From: Halegenticoccus tardaugens
GTDB taxonomy: Archaea > Halobacteriota > Halobacteria > Halobacteriales > Haloferacaceae
Assembly (NCBI RefSeq): GCF_004116405.1
Contig: NZ_SDIC01000004.1
Location: forward strand, 102,079-166,078
Length of the DNA: 64,000 nt
Direction: 5' to 3'
Below the pieces are notes generated by a model. The model ran no database searches, was not told the origin of the DNA, and was given only the letters and a program-made list of their open reading frames with translations. Shown here in pieces: positions 57,698 through 64,000 of the stretch (its first letter is position 1; every line of letters starts with the position of its first letter). Made by a program: the position numbers and the translations under genes.

Positions 57698-58867
57698 ATG
57701 ACGGCGGACGGCGGTCGAACTGAGGGAGACGACCGCCGGACGAACGCGGGCGATGGTCGCCGGGTGGCGGTCGTCGGCGCGGGGGCCGTGGGCGTCACGG
57801 CGGCCCGCGACCTCGCCGCGGGCGGGGCGGCGGTGACCGTCTTCGATCGGGGCGCGATCGGAAGCGGCAGCTCGGGTCGCGCCGCGGGCGTCCTCTACGA
57901 CGCGTACGCCGGGGACGTGGACGCCGCGATCGGCGACAGGGCGCTCGAACGGTTCCGCGAGCGCTCGGGCGAGGGCGGGTTCGAGTTCGTCGAGTGCCCG
58001 TACGTGTTTCTGGCGCGCGAGGGCGACGAAAAGCGGGCGAGGGCGATAGAAGAGGGCGTCGAGCGGATGCGCCGCCACGGCCGCGACGTGTCGCTCCTCT
58101 CGCCCGACGAACTCGGCGGGCGGTTCCCCCTCCGCGTCGACGACGTGGCGGTCGCGGCGGTCGCGGCGAACGCCGGCTGGACCGACCCCGCGAGCTACGC
58201 GTCGATGATGGCCGATCGCGCCGCCGCCGCCGGCGCGAAGTTCCGGACGGGGCGGGCCGTCGACCTTCGGATCGACCCGCCGGGGATCGTCGTGGACGGG
58301 GAGGCGGAGGCGTTCGACGCCGTCGTCGTCGCCGCCGGCGCGCACACGAAGCGGATCTTCGAGCGGGCGGCCGTCCGAATCCCGCTGAAGCCGTACCGCG
58401 TGCAGGCGCTCACGTCCGGCGTCGAGTACGGCGGACCGATGTGCCACGACGCGACCGCCGGGATGTACCTTCGGCCGCACCCGACGGGGCTGCTCGCCGG
58501 CGACGGGACGGAGCCGGTCGAGGCCGATCCCGACGAGTGGAACCGCGACGCCGACGACTGGTTCGTCGACGGGATCCGCGACGGGGTGCGCGAGCGCGTC
58601 GGCCGCGAACTGCGGGTCGAACGCGCGTGGGCGGGCCTCTGCACCGCGACGCCGGACGGGAATCCCCTGTTGGGCGAACTCCGCCCGGGGATCCACGTCG
58701 CCGCGGGGTGGCAGGGCCACGGGTTCATGCGCGCACCCGCCACGGGCGAGGCGATCGCGGCGGCGGTGCTCGGCGATCGATCGCGCGCGCCGCCCGGGGC
58801 GTTCGATCCGACTCGGTTCGACGGGACGGAGAGGTTCGAGATCGCCGAGGGGATGACGATCGAGTGA
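57698..58867 (+). CDS. FAD-dependent oxidoreductase (DAO family)
   Basis: A 389-residue D-amino-acid-oxidase-fold protein. The Rossmann motif is RVAVVGAGAVGVTAARDLAAG near residue 22, then FDRGAIGSGSSGRAAGVLYD. FAVVVAAGAHT-like (FDAVVVAAGAHTKRIF), a strand with PYRVQAL, and the C-terminal TPDGNPLLGELRPGIHVAAGWQGHGFM complete the fold. It oxidises an amine or amino acid, type unknown. ATG 57698 is used; an acidic stretch in the same frame before it (from GTG 57593) could extend the protein by 35 residues. A short basic frame from ATG 57540 overlaps this start but looks spurious. Confidence 0.85.
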   Translation: MTADGGRTEGDDRRTNAGDGRRVAVVGAGAVGVTAARDLAAGGAAVTVFDRGAIGSGSSGRAAGVLYDAYAGDVDAAIGDRALERFRERSGEGGFEFVECPYVFLAREGDEKRARAIEEGVERMRRHGRDVSLLSPDELGGRFPLRVDDVAVAAVAANAGWTDPASYASMMADRAAAAGAKFRTGRAVDLRIDPPGIVVDGEAEAFDAVVVAAGAHTKRIFERAAVRIPLKPYRVQALTSGVEYGGPMCHDATAGMYLRPHPTGLLAGDGTEPVEADPDEWNRDADDWFVDGIRDGVRERVGRELRVERAWAGLCTATPDGNPLLGELRPGIHVAAGWQGHGFMRAPATGEAIAAAVLGDRSRAPPGAFDPTRFDGTERFEIAEGMTIE

Positions 58868-58883
58868 GGGGGCAACCGGACGA

Positions 58884-59342
58884 CTACTCCTCCGTCCCCT
58901 CGTCGTCCCCGTCGTCCGCCGTTTCGTCGTCTTCCTCCGCTTCGACCGTGACGCTCCGTCCGCGGTCGTCCTTCGGAATTCGAACGCGAAGCGTCCCGTT
59001 CTTCGTCAGGGTCGCGGACGCTTCGCTCGCCTCGACGGAGGCGTCCGCGGGGAGTTCCGCCACGCCGTCGAGCGCGAGACCGCGGCCGGGAAAGCGCATC
59101 TCGAACCCTTCGTAGAAGTCGCGGAAGCGGTCGATCCGGACCTGAACCTCGTCGTCGACGAAGCGGACCTGCACGTCGCTTTCGGCCGCGCCGGGGGCGT
59201 CGAAAATCACCAGGTAGGCGTCGTCGCTCTCCAGCAAGTCGTAGGGCAGGGGCTTTCGCTCCTGGACGCGGCTCACCCCGCGGCCGACGCGTTCGAGCAC
59301 CGCGTTCGTCGCCGACTTACCGAGCTCGCGGAGCCCGTTCAT
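58884..59342 (-). CDS. Hsp20/alpha-crystallin chaperone
   Basis: A 152-residue small heat-shock protein: PYDLLESDDAYLVIFDAPGAAESDVQVRFVDDEVQVRIDRFRDFYEGFEMRFP region is the alpha-crystallin fold (cited here by its start, PYDLLESDDAYL), with FPGRGLALDGVAELPADASV and a strand ending TLTKNGTLRVRIPKDD. The C-terminal tail is very acidic. It holds unfolding proteins. Its ATG overlaps the stop of a small zinc-ribbon gene (ATGA), making a two-gene operon. Confidence 0.9.
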   Translation of the reverse strand: MNGLRELGKSATNAVLERVGRGVSRVQERKPLPYDLLESDDAYLVIFDAPGAAESDVQVRFVDDEVQVRIDRFRDFYEGFEMRFPGRGLALDGVAELPADASVEASEASATLTKNGTLRVRIPKDDRGRSVTVEAEEDDETADDGDDEGTEE

Positions 59343-59497
59343 ACCACGATCTCCTCCAGCGCGTCGGTTTCTCCGCAGTACGGGCAGACGAAGTCGCCGA
59401 CGCCGACGTCGTCGGGCATGTCGTAGGTGTAGTGCAACTCGAACATGTCGAGTTCGCAGTCCGGGCTCGTGCACTTGACTTCGAGCGTGGCCGGCAT
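59339..59497 (-). CDS. Small zinc-ribbon protein (DUF7560-like)
   Basis: A 52-residue protein with CTSPDCELDMFELHY and FVCPYCGETDALEEIVV: two Cys pairs that can bind one zinc. Such small CPxCG proteins are frequent in haloarchaea. It is translated directly before, and overlapping with, the Hsp20 gene, so it may take part in stress control; this is inferred. The ATG is at 59497. Confidence 0.7.
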   Translation of the reverse strand: MPATLEVKCTSPDCELDMFELHYTYDMPDDVGVGDFVCPYCGETDALEEIVV

Positions 59498-59656
59498 ACG
59501 CGGGACTAGTTCGGCGAGCTTGATAAGTGGCGCGGGCCTCGCGGTCGGTTACCGGTCCGGCGGAACGGAAAACGGTGCGCGACGATCACGCCGATCGCCG
59601 ACCGTGGCGGAACGAGGAACCGCATCGTTTTACGCCTCGCCGCCGAACGCCGGGAC

Positions 59657-61378
59657 ATGACGCACCCGGCCGACCTCTCGGTGACGCTCGTCGACGGCTA
59701 CGTCGACGAGCCGGCGCACTTCGGCGTGCCGCCGTACGTCTCGACGTACCCGCGCGTTACGGCCGGCGCGCTGGTCGACGCCGGCGTTCCCGAGGGGAAC
59801 GTCACCTACCGCACGATCGACGAACTCCGCGAGGAGCGCCGAACGTGGCGCGACGTGGCCGACGCCGACCTCCTCGTCTACCTCGGCGGGATGACCGTCC
59901 CCGGCAAGTACGTCGGCGGGACGCCCGCGGAACCCGACGAGGTGCGCGAACTCGCCTGGACCGCCGAGGGGACGACGCTGATGGGCGGGCCGATACGCTT
60001 CGGCGTCGGCGAGGAGAACGCGGGCGGCGTGGACACGGAGCGCCGCGACCTCGACTTCGACTTCGTCGCGAAGGGCGACGTGGAGGCGGCGGCGCACGAC
60101 CTCGTCGAGAGCGGGCTGGAGGGGTTCGGCGACCGCGTCCGCGACAACGACGAGCTGGACCGCTGGGCCGCGGCGGGCGCGTTCGTGATCGAACAGCACC
60201 CGAACCACCCCGACTACCTCATCTGCGAGCTGGAGACCTCCCGCGGCTGCGCCTACCGCTGTTCGTTCTGCACCGAACCGCTGTACGGCAACCCGGCGTT
60301 CCGCGCGGCCGACTCCGTCGTGAAGGAGGTCGCGCGCCTCTACGAGCGCGGCGCGCGGCACTTCCGGCTCGGTCGGCAGGCCGACATCCTCGCGTTCGGC
60401 GGCGACGGGGAGGCCCCCAACCCCGACGCTCTCCGGCGGCTCTACGGCGGGATCAGGGAGGTGGCCCCGGCCCTCGGGACGCTCCACCTCGACAACATGA
60501 ACCCGATCACGATCGCCCGGTGGCCCGAGGAGAGCCGCGAGTGCATCCGCATCATCGCCGAGCACAACACCGCGGGCGACACGGCGGCGTTCGGCCTCGA
60601 ATCCGCCGACCCGGTGGTACAGGAGGAGAACGACCTCAACGTGAGCGCCGACGAGTGCTTCGAGGCGGTTCGGATCGTCAACGAGGAGGCCGGGTGGCGG
60701 CCGGGGAACGACCCGTCCGCCGCGCCGACGCGCGGGGAGGGGGCGTCGAACCGCCTGCCGAAGCTCCTGCCGGGGATCAACCTCCTGCACGGGTTGAAGG
60801 GCGAGCGCGAGGAGACGTTCGAGCACAACGAGCGCTTCCTGCGGCGCGTCTACGACGCGGGTCTCATGGTCAGGCGGATCAACATCCGGCAGGTGATGGC
60901 CTTCGCCGGGACGGAGATGTCCGACACGGGGGCGCGGATCGCGAAGGACCACAAGAAGCTGTTCAAGACGTACAAGCGGAGGGTGCGCGAGGAGATCGAC
61001 CACCCGATGCTGGCGCGGGTCGCCCCGCCCGGGACGGTCCTCCCGGACGTTCACCTCGAATACCACCGGGACGGCCGGACGTTCGGTCGACAGCTCGGGA
61101 CGTACCCCCTCCTCGTGGCGGTCCCCGGCGAGCGCGAACTGGGGGCGACGATGGACGTCGCCGTCGTCGACCACGGCTACCGCTCGGTGACGGGCGTCCC
61201 CTACCCCCTCGACCTCAACGGCGCGACGATGGACGAGTTGACGGCGATTCCGGGGATCGGCAAGCGGCGCGCGGGCGACATCGTCGTCAACCGACCGTAC
61301 GACTCGCCCGAGGAGGTCGCGAGCGCGGTCGACCTCGCGAAGTTCACCGCCGCGCGCGGCGCGGAGAGCGCAGACTGA
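59657..61378 (+). CDS. Radical SAM protein with C-terminal helix-hairpin-helix
   Basis: A 573-residue radical SAM enzyme of the B12-binding-like archaeal family. The cluster motif is CAYRCSFC near residue 199, preceded by ETSRG; an N-terminal cobalamin-binding-type domain holds SVTLVDGYVDEPAHFG and LLVYLGGMTVPGKYVGG. A helix-hairpin-helix (IPGIGKRRAGDIVVNRPYDS) is at the C-terminus. The reaction is unknown; such enzymes modify tRNA, lipids or cofactors. An MBL-fold hydrolase follows four bases later, so an operon is likely. Confidence 0.9.
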   Translation: MTHPADLSVTLVDGYVDEPAHFGVPPYVSTYPRVTAGALVDAGVPEGNVTYRTIDELREERRTWRDVADADLLVYLGGMTVPGKYVGGTPAEPDEVRELAWTAEGTTLMGGPIRFGVGEENAGGVDTERRDLDFDFVAKGDVEAAAHDLVESGLEGFGDRVRDNDELDRWAAAGAFVIEQHPNHPDYLICELETSRGCAYRCSFCTEPLYGNPAFRAADSVVKEVARLYERGARHFRLGRQADILAFGGDGEAPNPDALRRLYGGIREVAPALGTLHLDNMNPITIARWPEESRECIRIIAEHNTAGDTAAFGLESADPVVQEENDLNVSADECFEAVRIVNEEAGWRPGNDPSAAPTRGEGASNRLPKLLPGINLLHGLKGEREETFEHNERFLRRVYDAGLMVRRINIRQVMAFAGTEMSDTGARIAKDHKKLFKTYKRRVREEIDHPMLARVAPPGTVLPDVHLEYHRDGRTFGRQLGTYPLLVAVPGERELGATMDVAVVDHGYRSVTGVPYPLDLNGATMDELTAIPGIGKRRAGDIVVNRPYDSPEEVASAVDLAKFTAARGAESAD

Positions 61379-61382
61379 AGCG

Positions 61383-62177
61383 ATGGAGCGCCGCGTGCAC
61401 CGCGTCTCCGTCCCCGTCGCGACCCGCGCGCCGAGCGGGCGAACCAACGCGTACCTCGTCGGCGGGTCGGACGCCCTGCTCGTCGACCCCGCGGCGCGGA
61501 CGGCCGAACTGGACGCGGCGGTCGCGGAACGCGGCGTCGCGCACGTCGCCGCGACGCACGCCCACCCGGACCACGTCGGCGCGGTCGCCGACTACGCCGC
61601 GGAGACCGGCGCGACGGTGTGGGCTCGGCGGGGCAGGGAGCGCCGGTTCGAGACCGCGACGGGCGTCGCGCCGGATCGGACGTTCGGCGAGGGGACGCGG
61701 ATCGAGACGGGCGACGGCGCGGTGACGGCGCTCGACGCGCCCGGACACGCGGCCGACCACGTCGCGTTCGAAATCGGAGGTTTCGGACCCGCCGCCGTGC
61801 TCTGCGGCGACCTCGCCGTCGCGGAGGGGAGCGTCGTGGTCGGCGCGCCCGATGGCGACATGCGCGCCTACCTGACGTCGCTCCGGCGGCTGCACGCCCG
61901 AAACCCGTCGCGCCTGCTCCCGGGTCACGGCCCCGCAGTCGACGATCCTCGGGCGACGCTCTCGCGGCTGATCCGACACCGCCTCGACCGGGAGCGGCGG
62001 GTGCTCGCGGCCGTCCGAGACGGGACGTCCGACGTCGACGGCGTCGTCGACGCCGCGTACGAGAAGGACCTGACCGGCGTTCGGGATCTGGCCCGCGCGA
62101 CGGTCGTCGCGCACGTCGAGAAGCTGGCGCACGAGGGGAAGGTTCGGTGGGTCGACGGGACGGTGCGACCGGGGTAG
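61383..62177 (+). CDS. Metallo-beta-lactamase-fold hydrolase (LACTB2-like)
   Basis: A 264-residue MBL-fold protein: AATHAHPDHVGAVADY carries the metal site (THxHxDH form), ALDAPGHAADHVAFEIGG the next His, and LLPGHGP the last. Near the C-terminus is a winged-helix-like domain (VDAAYEKDLTGVRDLARATVVAHVEKL) as in LACTB2, an RNase. Nuclease or other hydrolase activity is inferred. Start ATG 61383, four bases after the radical SAM gene. Confidence 0.88.
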   Translation: MERRVHRVSVPVATRAPSGRTNAYLVGGSDALLVDPAARTAELDAAVAERGVAHVAATHAHPDHVGAVADYAAETGATVWARRGRERRFETATGVAPDRTFGEGTRIETGDGAVTALDAPGHAADHVAFEIGGFGPAAVLCGDLAVAEGSVVVGAPDGDMRAYLTSLRRLHARNPSRLLPGHGPAVDDPRATLSRLIRHRLDRERRVLAAVRDGTSDVDGVVDAAYEKDLTGVRDLARATVVAHVEKLAHEGKVRWVDGTVRPG

Positions 62178-62299
62178 CGCGACCGGGGTCGTGGAAGCGG
62201 GGAGAGCGGGCGAAAAAACACGCGTCGGCGAGCGGTTCACGTTCCGCGTCGCCGACAGCCGCAGACTTATGTCCTCGGCGTCGCAGGTCGCAGTACCGT

Positions 62300-63058
62300 A
62301 TGTCTTCGCGAACGTCGGTACTCCTTGAAGAACTCACGTGGCGAGAGGTCGAGGCCGCGCTCGAAACGGGAACGCGGACGGTCGTCGTCGCCGTGGGGTC
62401 GGTGGAACAGCACGGACCGCACCTCCCGCTGATCATGGACGCGCTCTGCGGCGACGAGCTGGCGCGCCGCATCGCGGCGCGGCTCGGGGACGCGCTAGCC
62501 GCACCGACGATCCGCCCCGGCTGTTCCGGCCACCACATGGAGTTCCCCGGAACGATCACGATCCCGCCCGAGACGCTGATGGAACTGATCCGCTCGTACT
62601 GCCGGTCGCTCGACGAACACGGCTTCGAACACGTCGTCCTCGTGCCCACCCACGGCGGGAACTTCGGCCCCGTCAACGCCGTCGCGCCCGAGATCGCCCG
62701 CGAGATCGACGCGAACGTGATCGCGTTGGCGGACCTCGACGAGAACATGGCGCTGATGAACGAGGGGCTTCGCGAGGCCGGCGTGGCGTACGAAGAACCG
62801 GTGATCCACGCGGGCGCGGCGGAGACGGCCATCGTCCTCGCGGTGAACGAGGGGCTCGTGCGAACCGACGAACTCGCCGTCGGGTACGAGGGCGAGGTCT
62901 CCGCCTCGCGGCTTCTCAGCAGGGGATTCAAGGCGGTTACGGAGACGGGCGTCCTCGGCGATCCCCGGGAGGGGACCGCCGAGGCGGGGGAGGCGATCCT
63001 CGAACGGATAACGACCGCGTACGTCGACCGGATCGAGGCCGAGCGCGACGCCGCCTGA
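62300..63058 (+). CDS. Creatininase-family amidohydrolase (possibly ArfB-like)
   Basis: A 252-residue creatininase-family protein: VAVGSVEQHGPHLPLIMDALCGDE with metal-binding Glu, His and Asp, GCSGHHMEFPGTITIPPETL, VVLVPTHGGNFGPVNAV and a glutamate near AGAAETAIVLAVN. Archaeal relatives include ArfB, the formamide hydrolase of flavin and F420 synthesis. Which of the two applies cannot be decided here. A CTTATGT element near 62265-62271 lies about 30 bases before ATG 62300. The gene stands alone. Confidence 0.88.
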   Translation: MSSRTSVLLEELTWREVEAALETGTRTVVVAVGSVEQHGPHLPLIMDALCGDELARRIAARLGDALAAPTIRPGCSGHHMEFPGTITIPPETLMELIRSYCRSLDEHGFEHVVLVPTHGGNFGPVNAVAPEIAREIDANVIALADLDENMALMNEGLREAGVAYEEPVIHAGAAETAIVLAVNEGLVRTDELAVGYEGEVSASRLLSRGFKAVTETGVLGDPREGTAEAGEAILERITTAYVDRIEAERDAA

Positions 63059-63183
63059 AACCGGGCATCGACGGCGACGCGGAGGGGGACGGAGACGTCG
63101 ACGGCCGGCGACGCCGATGCTGACGCCGACGGCAGTCGACCCGACGCCGTTTTGGGCGTCGGTCCCGAGTGATCACCACACGA

Positions 63184-63858
63184 ATGCGATCGCTCGAAGC
63201 CGAACTCGAACGCGCGCGCGACCTCGACGTGTCCGACCTCGCCGACTCGATCGAGTCGATCGGCTTCGAGTGCACCCGGTGCGGGGCGTGCTGTAAGGGG
63301 TACGACGCGAACGGCGGCGAGCGCGAACCGCACACGGCGACCGTCTTCCCCGACGAGATCCGCCGTCTCGGGGAGGCGACCGGATACGACTGGCGCGACG
63401 TCGCCCGGCCCATGCCCTACGGTCTCGCCGAGGCGTCGGACGGCGACGGCCTCGAAGGCGAGACGTTCGAGTGGGCGCTCCGGGCCGACGCCTGCGGCGA
63501 CTGCGCCTTCTACGCCGAGGACGACGCCGGCACGGGGACGTGCACCGTCCACGACGACCGGCCGCTCATCTGTCGGACGTACCCCTTCAGCGTGCGACTC
63601 GGCGGGACGAGCCAGCCGGCGGGCGAGGCCGTCGACGAGGAGGGGATGGTCCGCGCGCACGAGTGCGAGGGGCTCGGTCGCGACATCTCCCGAGACGACG
63701 CCGAGGCGCTGGCGCGCTCGCTGAAAGAGCGCGCCGTCAGGGACGTCGCGGAGGCCATCGCGGTCCGCGATCGGTACGAACCGGCCGATCCGGGGCCGGG
63801 CGAGGTAGTGGTTCACGACGCGGAGGGGGCGAAGCGTCCCGACGGGCGGCCGCTGTAG
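63184..63858 (+). CDS. YkgJ-family cysteine-cluster protein
   Basis: A 224-residue protein of the YkgJ/zinc- or Fe-S-oxidoreductase family. The cluster-binding residues are CTRCGACCKGY near residue 30, then CGDCAFY, CTVHDDRPLICRTYPF near residue 128, which is a strong family signature. Eight or more Cys are in place to bind a metal or iron-sulfur centre. Role unknown. ATG 63184 is preferred as it begins just before the helical MRSLEAELERARDLD. Confidence 0.85.
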   Translation: MRSLEAELERARDLDVSDLADSIESIGFECTRCGACCKGYDANGGEREPHTATVFPDEIRRLGEATGYDWRDVARPMPYGLAEASDGDGLEGETFEWALRADACGDCAFYAEDDAGTGTCTVHDDRPLICRTYPFSVRLGGTSQPAGEAVDEEGMVRAHECEGLGRDISRDDAEALARSLKERAVRDVAEAIAVRDRYEPADPGPGEVVVHDAEGAKRPDGRPL

Positions 63859-64000
63859 CGTCCGAGCCGCGTCGGCGACGCCGCGGTGTTCGCGGATTCG
63901 GTTTTCCACCTCGCGGTCGACGCGACGTCGCACCGACGTCGTCGGCGCGGGCTGTGGGGCCTCGGAACCCGCCTTCGCGCCGTCTCCCGGCGGTACACCT
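63859..64000. other. End region without an identifiable gene
   Basis: After the YkgJ gene the last 142 bases contain no start, stop or RNA pattern that allows an assignment. Open frames cross it on both strands, as expected for GC-rich DNA. It may include the beginning or end of a gene beyond the window. Confidence 0.4.

Noticed and set aside
57540..57701. 53-codon frame overlapping the FAD gene start
   Set aside because: It is strongly basic and serine-rich, unlike haloarchaeal proteins, and the overlap can arise by chance.
61201..63933. Long minus-strand frame across four plus-strand genes
   Set aside because: Basic composition, no domain, and it runs through well-supported genes.
1..64000. 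CRISPR arrays, insertion sequences and rRNA genes
   Set aside because: No regularly spaced repeats with unique spacers, no transposase gene with terminal repeats and no rRNA segment were seen.

Overview
The window is chromosomal DNA of a halophilic archaeon of the class Halobacteria. The proteins are strongly acidic, GC content is high, many genes look leaderless (a TATA-like box 26-30 bases before the start codon), and the gene set is haloarchaeal: SMC-ScpA, GGGP synthase, archaeal pantoate kinase and phosphopantoate ligase, Rpo12, eL43, Pcc1, prefoldin beta, TruD, Pth2 and a ThiN-domain regulator. No species can be named from sequence alone.

Layout. 1-8.3 kb: tRNA-Ser(CGA) with a nearby copy of its own 3' end, nucleotide salvage (phosphoribosyltransferase, HD phosphohydrolase, MTA phosphorylase), an exported thioredoxin-fold protein and AEC and MATE transporters. 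8.3-13.3 kb: a condensin operon (small coiled-coil protein, smc, scpA) on the minus strand. 13.5-15 kb: gatB. 15-20.4 kb: an accessory block of three tandem FilR1-type regulators, then DUF1059, OsmC, an ArsM-like methyltransferase and a four-helix membrane protein. It is followed by a displaced second copy of the gatB 3' end, so it looks like an insertion at gatB. 20.5-21.2 kb: a PIN toxin with an apparently frameshifted antitoxin. 21-29.4 kb: MATE transporter, topoisomerase I, membrane protein, GGGP synthase, Lrp regulator, amphi-Trp protein and aspartyl-tRNA synthetase. 29.5-32.6 kb: a complete tripartite tricarboxylate transporter (tctCBA). 32.7-35.8 kb: the archaeal CoA-precursor pair flanked by two paralogous genes of unknown function. 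35.9-42.7 kb: glutathionyl-hydroquinone-reductase-like protein and a ThDP-dependent acyl-CoA-forming dehydrogenase cluster (E1 alpha, E1 beta, AcoX, VOC protein, and an E2 fused to an OsmC domain). 42.8-52.4 kb: thiamine genes (thi4, thiR, thiE, thiM), with an intein-split dCTP deaminase, a methyltransferase and a decayed SDR gene between them. 52.6-59.5 kb: DUF2103, a Bat-type regulator, a translation/transcription/KEOPS/prefoldin group, an FAD oxidoreductase and an Hsp20. 59.6-64 kb: radical SAM, MBL-fold, creatininase-family and cysteine-cluster proteins.

How it fits together. ThDP-dependent E1 subunits lie next to thiamine synthesis and its likely regulator. gatB and an AspRS of the kind normally paired with GatCAB suggest tRNA-dependent amidation. 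The most unusual parts are the island behind gatB with its duplicated regulators and operators, the E2-OsmC fusion, the dCTP deaminase intein, three covarying hairpins after thi4, and several short leaderless leader peptides coupled to downstream genes.
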